DNA from: CAVYBY01 sp963766935
GTDB lineage: Bacteria; Actinomycetota; UBA4738; HRBIN12
Reading direction: 5' to 3'
Length of the DNA: 64,000 nt
Assembly (NCBI GenBank): GCA_963766935.1
Contig: CAVYBY010000006.1
Location: 1-64,000, forward strand
Shown: positions 37,377 to 45,779 of the stretch, piece after piece
Position numbering within the stretch: the stretch's first letter is position 1
Layout of the letters: each line of letters begins with the position of its first letter
The notes under the pieces: generated by a model
The model's database searches: none
What the model was told of the DNA's origin: nothing
Seen by the model: only the letters and a program-made list of their open reading frames with translations
Translations under genes and position numbers: made by a program

Positions 37377-38920
37377 CTAGCCCTCGTGGCTCTCGCGGCG
37401 CTTCAGGTCCTCGAGGATGGCCTCGAGCGACACGTCCTCGTCGGCGGCGGGCGCCTCGGCTGCGGCCGCCGGCTCCTCTGTCTTCGTTGCCGCTTCCGCC
37501 TCGGCCGGCACCTCGGGCTCGGGCTCGGCTGCGGGGGCCCCGGCCTCGGGAGCCTCGACTGCGGGGGCCTCGGCCTCAGGAGCCTCAGCTGCGGCGGCCT
37601 CTGCCTCGGGGGCTGCCTCGGGAGGCGTGACGGCCTCGGCAGCGCCGGCTCCGTCGGAGCGGCCGGCTCGTCGGCGACCTCCGCGGCCCGTGCCGCGTCG
37701 GCCTGCGCGACCGCGTCGACCACGGACTGGGGAATCGCGATGCTGGGCTGTTCCATCTCGGGCTGGGCGGGCCGCTCGGGCTCCCGCTCGACCTCGATCT
37801 CCTTCGGCTGCGCGGCCGGCGCCGACGCCTGACGCATCGAAAGGCTGACCCTGCGGCGGCTGACGTCGACGTCGATGACCTTCACCCGGACCTCGTCGCC
37901 CACCGAGAGCACGGACTCCGGGGTGTCGACGTGCTCGTTGGAAAGTTCCGAGATGTGCACCAGACCCTCGATCCCGGGGGCCACCCGGACGAAGGCGCCG
38001 AAGGGAACGAGCTTGGTGACCTGACCGTCGATGACCTCACCGGTCGTCGAGCGGCGCTCGAACTCCTTCCACGGATCCTCCTGCGTCGCCTTGAGCGAGA
38101 GGGACACGCGCTCGCGCTCGAGGTCGACGTCGAGCACCTCGACCTCGACCTCCTGGCCCACGGTCACGACCTCGCTCGGGTGGTCGACGTGCTTCCACGA
38201 CATCTCCGAGACGTGCACCAGACCGTCCACGCCGCCCAGATCGACGAACGCCCCGAAGTTCACGATCGAGCTGACGGCGCCCTTGCGCCGCTCGCCCTTC
38301 GTGAGGCCCTCCAGGAACTTCTTCCGGCCCTCGGACTGCGATTCCTCGAGGAAGGCGCGGCGCGACAGCACGACGTTGTTGCGGTTGCGATCCAGCTCGA
38401 TGATCTTGGCCTCGAGCTCCTGGCCGACGAACGGATGGAGATCGCGAACACGGCGGAGATCGACGAGCGACGCGGGCAGGAACCCCCGCAGCCCGATGTC
38501 GAGGATCAGGCCGCCCTTGACGACTTCGATGACGGGTCCCGTGATCGTCTGACCCGACTTCATCACCTCTTCGATGCGTCCCCAGGCCCGTTCGTACTGG
38601 GCCCGTTTCTTGGAAAGGATCAGCCGGCCCTCTTTGTCCTCTTTCTGCAGGACGAGCGCCTCGATGCGGTCGCCGACCTTGACCACCTGGCTCGGGTCGA
38701 CGTCGTGGCGAATCGAGAGCTCCTTGGTGGGGATGACGCCCTCGCTCTTGTAGCCGATGTCCAGGAGCACCTCGTCGCGGTCGATCTTTACGACCTCACC
38801 CTCGACGATGTCCCCGTCTTTGAAGTCGCGGAGCGAGGCTTCCATCGCCACGATCAGCTCTTCCGGCGTCAGGTCGCGCTCAGGCGCAACCTTGATGTCT
38901 TGCGTCTCGATTTCCACCAT
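37377..38920 (-). CDS. rpsA: 30S ribosomal protein S1, C-terminal tail frameshifted
   Basis: An S1 protein of about 514 residues with four S1 domains, the usual number in high-GC Gram-positive bacteria, starting at GDIVEGEVVKID, GQTITGPVIEVV, GERRKGAVSSIVNFGAFVDL and GEVIDGQVTKLVPFGAFVRV. ATG 38920 (MVEIETQDI) has GGAAGGGG just upstream. At about 37640 the frame shifts inside a GC-rich, Ala/Glu-rich tail; in the correct frame it ends DEDVSLEAILEDLKRRESHEG with TAG at 37377-37379. The uncorrected frame would give an Arg/Pro-rich tail, so an indel is very likely. Confidence 0.93.
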
Positions 38921-39009
38921 CCCCTTCCAAGCACCGTTCGTCCGCGGACGCCGACGATCCGGTGAACGGACCCGAGCCGGCGAAACGTACGTTCCGCGGG
39001 CAGGCAGGG

Positions 39010-39039
39010 ATGGTAGGTGAGCAGGCAAAACGGCGTCAA
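39010..39039 (-). promoter_or_regulatory. rpsA promoter, TTGACG-N18-TACCAT
   Basis: On the minus strand TTGACG (39039-39034) and TACCAT (39015-39010) are 18 bases apart, about 90 bases before the rpsA start. The -35 overlaps the stop codon of the upstream membrane-protein gene. Confidence 0.6.
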
Positions 39040-40253
39040 TGAAGGGGCGCGACCGCCAGGGGACCGCAGGCGCGTGGCTCCAGGGCCGAGGACGATCCGA
39101 GGAACACCCCCGCCAGCAGGGCGAAGAGCACCGTCCTGACCCACACCGAACCCGTCACGATCGCGTCGCGAGCCGACGGGCTGTCGACCGAGACCCCGAA
39201 GATCGCCACGTACAGCACGAGATTCGCGGCCACGAACAGCACCCACCACCTGAGCCGGACCCCCAGCAACGCGAACCACGGGAGCAGCCACAGGGCGTAT
39301 TGAGGCGAGTGAACCTTGCTTCCCACCAGGAACGCGGCGATGAGCGCCCCGGTCGTCTGCAGGAAGGGATAGACGCCCTCGCGCCGCCGGCGCCACTCGG
39401 CGGCGGCCAGGACGGCCCCGAGGCACACGAGGACGAGCACCGTCGAGAGCAGGTTCACGGTGGCCGGTCCCAGCCGGAAGGTGCCCGACAGGGCTCCCCA
39501 GAGGCTGTCGTAGTTCGGCGGCCGGAGCGTCTGGAACCGGTACGTGACCGCCCACCCCGGCGGATCGGCGACGAGGATCGGCAGGTTGACCGCCGCGAAC
39601 GTCGCGATCCCCGCCCCGGCAGCCCGAAGCGCCTCCCGGGTTCCGGCTCGATCTCGCCGGTCGAGGGCGAGCGGCACGAGCAGCAGCAACGGGTAGAGCT
39701 TGAGCGCGCCCCCCAGCCCGAGCGCCACCGCCGAGAGGATCGGCCGGTCGCGCCACCACCACCAGACCGCGGCCGTGGTCGCGAGCACCGCGGGGAGGTC
39801 CCAGTTGTGGAAGGCGTAGAGCGCCAGAGTCGGTGCCGCCGCGAACAGGATCGCCCGTGGCCCGGTCATCTTCGCCAGCAGCAGGGCCGCCACGATTCCG
39901 AACGGAGCCAGCAGCAACGCCGACACGGCGAGGTAGCCGTCGGGTCCGGACACGACGGGCGACGGGAGCCACATCAGCAGACCGACGAGCACCGGGTACT
40001 CGTTGGCGCCGTCGACGGGACGCAGGACGGAGCGGGCAGGCGGACCCGGGTCGAGCGACACGAGCAGCCGGCCGTTCACATACGGGAAGAGGTCGCGGTC
40101 CATCCCGCGCAGCGAGTACAGGGCCCGCACGTCCGAGTGGCACAGGAAAGCGTGTGGGTCGTGCCAGAAACCGCGGCACGCCTTCCCCGCGTAGCCGAGC
40201 AGCAGCACGAGGCATGCGGCCGCGACCACCGCGGCCACCGGACGGCCGCGCAT
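39036..40253 (-). CDS. GT87-like (DUF2029) polyprenol-dependent glycosyltransferase
   Basis: A 405-residue polytopic membrane protein. DVRALYSLRGMDRDLFPYVN provides an extracytoplasmic acidic pair after TM1, and several helices follow (YLAVSALLLAPFGIVAALLL, ILFAAAPTLALYAFHNWDLP). ALGLGGALKLYPLLLLVPLA is characteristic of GT87 alpha-mannosyltransferases, and SKVHSPQYALWLLPWFAL is another family motif. It begins 8 bases after polA, so is probably cotranscribed. Sugar and acceptor are unknown. Confidence 0.8.
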   Translation of the reverse strand: MRGRPVAAVVAAACLVLLLGYAGKACRGFWHDPHAFLCHSDVRALYSLRGMDRDLFPYVNGRLLVSLDPGPPARSVLRPVDGANEYPVLVGLLMWLPSPVVSGPDGYLAVSALLLAPFGIVAALLLAKMTGPRAILFAAAPTLALYAFHNWDLPAVLATTAAVWWWWRDRPILSAVALGLGGALKLYPLLLLVPLALDRRDRAGTREALRAAGAGIATFAAVNLPILVADPPGWAVTYRFQTLRPPNYDSLWGALSGTFRLGPATVNLLSTVLVLVCLGAVLAAAEWRRRREGVYPFLQTTGALIAAFLVGSKVHSPQYALWLLPWFALLGVRLRWWVLFVAANLVLYVAIFGVSVDSPSARDAIVTGSVWVRTVLFALLAGVFLGSSSALEPRACGPLAVAPLH

Positions 40254-40261
40254 CCGTCCGG

Positions 40262-42924
40262 TCAGTGCCCCGCGGGAGCGGCGACGGACCAGTCCGGGCC
40301 GGAGCCGATGTCCGCGCGCAGCTCGACGTCGAGCTCCACGGCGTGCTCCATCCGGTCGCGCACCACCTCGGTGGCCGCGGCCAGCGAATCCGCGGGCACC
40401 TCGAACACGAGCTCGTCGTGGACCGTCAGCAGCATCTGACACCCGAGGCCGGGGTGTTCGCGAAGGGCACGGTCCACCTCGATCATCGCCACCTTGAACA
40501 CGTCGCTCGCGCTTCCCTGGATCGGAGCGTTCAGCGCCTGCCGCCGGCCGAGATCCCGGACGCGCGGGTTGGTCGCACGCAACTCCGGGATGTAGCGGCG
40601 GCGGCCGAGGATGGTCTCGGTGAAGCCCTCCACCGTCGCGCGGGCGACCTGCTGATCGAGGTACTCCTTGATGCGCGGGAAGCTGGTGAAGTACGCGTCC
40701 ATGATCTCTTGCGCCTCGTCCGGCGCGATGCCCAGCCGCGACGCAAGGCCCCAGGCGTTCATCCCGTACGCGAGCCCGTAGTTGACCATCTTGGCCCGCG
40801 ACCGTAGCGAGGGATCGACGGCGTCCTCGGGAAGACCGAACACGCGGGCCGCGGTGGCGGTGTGGATGTCGTGCCCGGCGGCGAATGCCTCTTTCAGCCC
40901 CTCGTCGCCCGACAGGTGCGCCAGGACGCGCAGCTCGATCTGCGAGTAGTCGGCGCAGAGCATGACCTGACCCTGTTCGCCGGGAACGAACGCGCGGCGG
41001 ATCTGCCGGCCGAGCTCGGAGCGAACCGGGATGTTCTGGAGATTGGGGTTCGAAGAGGAGAGCCGCCCCGTGGCGGCCACGGTCTGGTTGAACGAGGTAT
41101 GCACGCGGCCGTCGCGCGGGTCGACCAGGCGCGGCAGCGCCTCGAGGTAGGTGGAGTTCAGCTTGTCGAGCTCGCGCCACGAGAGCAACGCGTCGATGAC
41201 CGGGTGCGCGTCCCGCAGCTTCTCCAGGACGCTCGCGTCCGTCGAGAGCTCGCCCTTTGGGGTTCGCTTGCCGGGCGTGAGCCCGAGGTTCTCGTAGAGG
41301 ATCTTGCGCAGCTGCGGAGGCGAGTTGAGGTTGAACTCCTCGCCCGCATGGCGAAACACATCCGCGCGGAACGTCGCCATCCGGTCGCGCACCTGCTCGC
41401 CCATCTCCTCGAGGTACGCGACGTCGAGCCGGACCCCACGGGCCTCCATCCCCCCGAGCACCGACGACAGCGGCAGCTCGACCGTCTCGAGCAGGTGCCG
41501 CAGCCCGCGGCGGTCGACCTCTTCTTCCATCACCGGCGCGAGCAGTGCGACGGCGGCGGCTTCGGCGGCCGTCGTCCGCCACGGATCCTGGTCGAACAGC
41601 TGGCCGGTCTCGCCCTCGCCGTGGACCGATCCGAGCACGTCGGACCCGAGATAGCGCTCGCAGAGCGCGTCGAGGGGATACGTGGCGGCCCCCGGGTCGA
41701 GCAGATAGCCGGCGAGGGCGGTGTCGAACGCGACCCCGGCCATCGACACGCCCTCGATCCGCGCGATCCGCTCGAGCTCCTTGCTCTCGTGGGCCCACTT
41801 CGGGGCATCCGGATCGGCCAGGTAGCCGGCAACGGGGTCGGCGTCGGCGAGCTCGGCGTACGCGGCCTGCGCCCCGCCGGCCGAGGCGGCGAGGCCACGC
41901 AGGCGGCCGTCCTCCGCATGGGCGCGCACCCCGAACACACCTCCGGCCGCGAGGATCTCCTGGAGCTCACCGGGCTTGACCCGGCGCAGATCCAGCTCCG
42001 CCACCTCGGCCTTGGGCGGGCCGCCGTGGGCGACGTCGCGGAGCCGCTCCTCGAGGCTTCGGAACTCCAGCGAGGTGAACAGCCGGTGGATCTCCTCGGG
42101 ATCCCACTCCCCCATCACGAGGGTCTCGGGATCGACCCGACGTCCACGTCGAGCACGATCCGCGCCAGCTGCTTGTTGAGCCGGAGCTGGCCCGCGTGGG
42201 CCACGACGTTCTCCTTCAGCTTGCCCTTCAGCTCGTCCGTGTGGGCGACCAGCTCCTCGACCGTGCCGAACTGCTGAACGAGCTTGGCCGCGGTCTTGTC
42301 GCCCACGCCGGGAACGCCGGGGATGTTGTCCGAGGGGTCCCCCTTCAGCGCCACGAAGTCCAGATACTGGTCCGGCCGGATGCCGTACCGCTCGACGATC
42401 GCGGCCTCGTCGTAGTCGACGATGTCGGAGATGCCCTTGCGGTTGAACATCACGCGGATCCCCGGCCGCACCAGCTGGAAGAAGTCGCGGTCGGCGGTGA
42501 CGATGACCGTCTCGATCCCTGCTCGGACGCCCGGACCGCGAGCGTCCCGATGGCGTCGTCGGCCTCGTGCCCCTCGACGCGGACATGGGGATCCCGAGTG
42601 CGCCCAGCACCTCGTCGATCAGCCCCAGCTGCGGACGGAAGTCGCCCGGGGTCTCGGCACGGCCGGCCTTGTACTCGGGGTACATCTCGAGCCGCACCGT
42701 CGGGGCGCCCCTGGTCGAAGGCCACCGCGATGAGGTCGGGCCGCTCGTCGGTCAGCAGCTTGATGAGCATCGACGTGAACCCGTAGACGGCGTTCGTGAC
42801 CTGACCCGTGGTGGTCGCGAGCGTCAGCGGGAAGGGCGAAGAACGCGCGGTAGGCGAGCGAGTGGCCGTCGAGGAGGAAGAGTCGCCGCGGTTGCTCGCC
42901 ATCGGTCGGTGCCACGGCGGCCAT
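40262..42924 (-). CDS. polA: DNA polymerase I, 5'-exonuclease region frameshifted
   Basis: A family A polymerase of about 885 residues. The 5'-3' exonuclease domain (LFLLDGHSLAYRAFFALP; KGDPSDNIPGVPGVGDKTAAK) is split over several frames between 42.1 and 42.9 kb. The intermediate domain has no DxE exonuclease motif (AGGVFGVRAHAEDG), so proofreading is probably lost, as in Taq and mycobacterial PolA. The polymerase part is intact: MLCADYSQIELRVLAHLS, KMVNYGLAYGMNAWGLA and LLTVHDELVFEVP. ATG 42924 or, favoured by the TAGGAT hexamer, GTG 42915 is the start. Confidence 0.93.
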
Positions 42925-42928
42925 CCTA
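42923..42928 (-). promoter_or_regulatory. -10-like TAGGAT, leaderless start of polA
   Basis: TAGGAT overlaps ATG 42924 and lies 7 bases before the in-frame GTG 42915, which favours the GTG as the real start. Confidence 0.35.
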
Positions 42929-42976
42929 GAGCGGCCGGCAGACCGAGATTCGTGCCCCCGTGGGCGGCGATGCCGC

Positions 42977-42982
42977 TACCCT
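42977..42982 (+). promoter_or_regulatory. -10-like TACCCT, leaderless start of DtxR-family gene
   Basis: TACCCT lies 9 bases before ATG 42992; no Shine-Dalgarno. The same hexamer and spacing precede the dksA-like gene. Confidence 0.45.
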
Positions 42983-42991
42983 GATAACTCC

Positions 42992-43672
42992 ATGACGAAC
43001 GAACCCCGCCATCCGTCGGCCGACTACCTCGAGGCGCTGTACGAGATCGAGGAGGAGCACATGCCGACCGTGCAGGCGGAGCTCGCCAGGTGGATGGGCG
43101 CGAGCCGGGCATCGGTCTCCGAGCACATGAAACGGCTCGTCGCCGACGGCCTTGTACGCGTGGGCGAGGATCGCCGAACGCTCTCGTTCACGCCCGCCGG
43201 ACGCGCGATGGCCGTCACGCTCGTCCGCCGGCATCGGCTCGCGGAGCATCTGCTGATCGACCTGATCGGTCTCCCATGGCACCAGGCGCACGAGGAGGCC
43301 GAGCGCTGGGAGCGCGTCATCTCCGAGGACGTCGAGCGGCGGCTCGTGCTGATTCTCGAGGACCCGGGAGCCTGCCCGCACGGCAACCCCATCCCCGGGT
43401 CCGCGAACGAAGCCGACGTCTCCGAGCTGGTGGTGCTTCGCGACGTCGGGGCGGGCACCCGTGCCACCCTTCGACGTCTGACCGAGGACCTCGAGCTGGA
43501 GCTCCCGGTGATGCAATTCCTCGAGGAGACCGGGCTCATGCCCGGCGCGGACCTGACCGTCGACGGACTCACCCCCGACGGCGCGATGAGCCTCACGGTG
43601 CTCGGCCGGCCGGTCGCACTCGGCGCGCACCTCTCGGACAACCTCTGGGTCGAGCCGCGCGCGGCGCGTTGA
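42992..43672 (+). CDS. DtxR/IdeR/MntR-family metal-dependent repressor
   Basis: A 226-residue regulator with a winged helix (LARWMGASRASVSEHMKRLV, residues 32-51), a metal-binding and dimerisation region (RRHRLAEHLLIDLIGLPWHQ then AHEEAERWE; ACPHGNPIPG has the Cys of the primary site) and a C-terminal SH3/FeoA-like domain. Length and residues match full-length DtxR/IdeR. It stands directly upstream of an iron permease gene with two TTCGG-N4-CCGAA palindromes between them, so it probably represses efeU in response to Fe2+ or Mn2+. Confidence 0.92.
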   Translation: MTNEPRHPSADYLEALYEIEEEHMPTVQAELARWMGASRASVSEHMKRLVADGLVRVGEDRRTLSFTPAGRAMAVTLVRRHRLAEHLLIDLIGLPWHQAHEEAERWERVISEDVERRLVLILEDPGACPHGNPIPGSANEADVSELVVLRDVGAGTRATLRRLTEDLELELPVMQFLEETGLMPGADLTVDGLTPDGAMSLTVLGRPVALGAHLSDNLWVEPRAAR

Positions 43673-43698
43673 CGTGAATCCGACCTCCTCCATATGAT

Positions 43699-43735
43699 TT
43701 CGGTGGCCCGAACGCACACTGTTCGGCCTACCGAA
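43699..43735. promoter_or_regulatory. Tandem TTCGG-N4-CCGAA operators upstream of efeU
   Basis: Two 14-bp palindromes, TTCGGTGGCCCGAA (43699-43712) and TTCGGCCTACCGAA (43722-43735), are centred 23 bp apart in the gap between the DtxR-family gene and efeU. The second extends to TGTTCGG/CCGAACA. The half-site resembles the TTAGG half of DtxR-type boxes. Binding by the adjacent regulator is inferred. Confidence 0.65.
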
Positions 43736-43776
43736 CACTCTCGGGAAGCGCTTGACCGGACCCCCCGGAGGGACGC

Positions 43777-44623
43777 TTGCTACCGACTTTTGTCATCGGC
43801 CTTCGAGAGGGCATCGAAGCATCCCTGATCGTCGGCATCATCGCCGCCTTCCTGATCCAGCGGGGCGAGCAGAGGGCCCTGCGCCCCATGTGGATCGGCG
43901 TCGGGCTGGCGACGGCCCTGTGCGCGGCGGCCGCCGTCGGCCTTCGGATCGCGGGCGAGTCACTGCCCTTTCGCGGCCGGGAGATCCTCGAGGGTTCGCT
44001 GGCGCTGTTCGCGGTCGGGTGCGTCACGTACATGGTCGTGTGGATGCGGCGGCACTCGCGGGAGTTGAAGCACTCGCTCGAGGCCCACGCGGAGATCGCT
44101 CTCGTCTCCGGCTCCGTCCTCGCGCTCGCCGTGATGGCGTTCTTCGCCGTCATCCGCGAGGGACTCGAGACGGCCGTCTTCCTGCTGGCCGCCTTTCAGA
44201 ACTCCTCGAGCCCGACCGCCACTGGGCTCGGGGCCGTCCTCGGCATCGCCGCCGCGGTCGTGCTCGGCTTCGCGATCTACCGCGGCGGCGTTCGGATCAA
44301 CCTCGCACGCTTCTTCCGCGTGACGGGATTCGTGCTCGTGCTCGTCGCCGCGGGCCTGCTCGCATCGGCGATCCACAGCTTCGCCGAAGCGGGCGTCGTG
44401 ACCGCCTTGCAGGAACGCGCCATCGACTTGTCCTGGCTCGTCCGGCCGGGATCGGTGCGCGGCTCGCTCATCACGGGGATGCTCGGCTTCCAGCCGATCC
44501 CGACCGGTGGCGGAGGTCGCCCTGTGGGCCCTCTACGCGATCCCGATGGGGATGTACGTCTTGTGGCCGCAGCGGGGACGCCCGATGACGACCGCGCGCG
44601 TCGCGAGCCCCGTCTCCGGATAG
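43777..44623 (+). CDS. EfeU/FTR1-type high-affinity iron permease, frameshifted near the C-terminus
   Basis: A seven-helix iron permease of about 281 residues. The two REXXE motifs are VIGLREGIEASLIVG near residue 10 and FAVIREGLETAVFLL near residue 128. TTG 43777 is the start, supported by GGAGGG six bases before it. Near 44505 the frame shifts; the true C-terminus is VAEVALWALYAIPMGMYVLW ... ASPVSG with TAG at 44621-44623. The usual partners EfeO and EfeB are absent here. Confidence 0.88.
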
Positions 44624-44680
44624 CGTTCGCGGTCCTCGCACGCAACCTTCGCGTTCGCATCGACGAACGCGACGAACGTA

Positions 44681-44710
44681 TTGACACAGTCTCAACCTCA
44701 CGTCTACTGT
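44681..44710 (+). promoter_or_regulatory. Promoter-like TTGACA-N18-TACTGT inside the gene-free region
   Basis: A consensus -35 hexamer with a moderate -10 at 18-bp spacing. No open reading frame with a plausible start and family match follows before the convergent gene. Confidence 0.45.
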
Positions 44711-44987
44711 TCAGCCTGGCCCCAGCGGCCGCGGACCCGGGAGGGGCGACCCGAACGGGCGAGGGGTTGTTGGGGCCAAAGCGTGACGGGCCGCGACGCT
44801 CGACAGGGGACGCTCGCGTATGGGGAAGGCGCGAGCGGCTCCGAGGGGAGTCGCGGCCCGTCTCATGTTCTGCATCGACCGTTCTGCATCGGCTGTTCGT
44901 CCGCCGGTGCGGACTGGTCCCGCCACACCGGACGCGAAACCGAAACGCTCGACTCCAAGGTTGAGACTTTCGAAACGCGGGATGTGA

Positions 44988-45007
44988 AACGGGGCCGAGC
45001 ACCCGTT
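44988..45007 (-). terminator. Weak hairpin just after the amino acid ABC ATPase stop
   Basis: AACGGG (44988-44993) pairs with CCCGTT (45002-45007) around an 8-base loop, five bases after the TAA of the ATPase gene; on the minus strand it is followed by TCAC. A short stem without a proper U-run, so only a possible terminator. Confidence 0.3.
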
Positions 45008-45011
45008 CTCG

Positions 45012-45779
45012 TTACAGGACCGCCTCGATGAACTTCCGGGTCTCGGGGGACTGGGTGTGGTTGAAGATCTGATCGGGTGTTCCCTCTTCGAGAATGACGC
45101 CCTCGTGGAAGAAGGCCATGCGATGGGCGACCTCGCGGGCGAACCCCATCTCGTGGGTGACGACCATCATGGTCATGTGGAGGTCGGTGGCGAGGGACCT
45201 CATCACCGCCAGCACCTCCCCGATCAGCTCGGGGTCAAGGGCCGAGGTGGGTTCGTCAAAGAGCATCACGTCGGGTTCCATCGCAAGGGCTCTGGCGATG
45301 GCCACCCGCTGCTGCTGGCCACCCGAGAGCCGGATCGGGTACTCCTCGGCCTTGTCCGCCAAGCCCACCTTGTCGAGCAGGTCCAGCGAGATCGCCCGTG
45401 CGTCGTCGGCATTCATTCCCTTGACGGTCACGGGCCCCTCCATGACGTTGCCGAGTGTCGTCATGTGCGGGAAGAGGTTGAACTGCTGGAACACCATCCC
45501 CGCATGAAGCCGGACCTGCCGGATCAGGTCGCGATGATGGCGGGTGCGGTGACTGCCTTCCAGGCGGATCCCCGAGACTTCGATGACGCCGTCGCTCGGG
45601 TCCTCGAGGAAGTTCACGCACCGCAGCAGCGTGCTCTTGCCCGAACCGGATCGGCCGAAGATGACCACGACCTCGCCGCGGTCGACCTCCATGCTGACGT
45701 CCTTCAGAACCTCCAGGTCTCCGAAGCGTTTCCGAAGGTGCTCGATGCGAACGACGGCCTGTCCATTCGGGAACGTCAT
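45012..45779 (-). CDS. Polar amino acid ABC transporter ATPase (second system)
   Basis: A 255-residue GlnQ-type ATPase. GRSGSGKSTLLRCVNFLEDP, FQQFNLFPHMTTLGNV, LSGGQQQRVAIARALAM and MLFDEPTSALDPEL are the motifs in order. ATG 45779 overlaps the permease stop (ATGA). Last gene of an SBP-permease-ATPase operon (47749-45012). Confidence 0.95.
   Translation of the reverse strand: MTFPNGQAVVRIEHLRKRFGDLEVLKDVSMEVDRGEVVVIFGRSGSGKSTLLRCVNFLEDPSDGVIEVSGIRLEGSHRTRHHRDLIRQVRLHAGMVFQQFNLFPHMTTLGNVMEGPVTVKGMNADDARAISLDLLDKVGLADKAEEYPIRLSGGQQQRVAIARALAMEPDVMLFDEPTSALDPELIGEVLAVMRSLATDLHMTMMVVTHEMGFAREVAHRMAFFHEGVILEEGTPDQIFNHTQSPETRKFIEAVL

Larger units (their letters stand above)
44624..45011 (+). ncRNA. 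Gene-free 388-bp region with promoter-like site and strong RNA-like structure
   Basis: No coding signal is seen between the convergent efeU and ABC ATPase genes. A TTGACA (44681) and TACTGT (44705) pair with 18-bp spacing points along the plus strand. Downstream are perfect stems: TGGCCCCA (44717-44724) with 44771-44778, GACGGGCCGCGAC (44785-44797) with 44850-44862, a nested CGCTCGCG (44811-44818) with 44830-44837, and GTCCGC-CGGT-GCGGAC (44899-44914). AGTCTCAACCT (44688-44698) recurs inverted at 44958-44968. It does not match tmRNA, RNase P, SRP or 6S signatures I know. A small structured RNA is a reasonable hypothesis only. Confidence 0.4.

Noticed and set aside
44681..44968. Assignment as tmRNA, RNase P RNA, SRP RNA or classic 6S RNA
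   Set aside because: No tRNA-like domain, no P4 core sequence, no GGAA/GCAGCC SRP tip and no clear central bubble are seen.
44688..44968. MITE or IS remnant defined by the 11-bp inverted repeat
   Set aside because: No target-site duplication, no transposase fragment and no second copy in the window.
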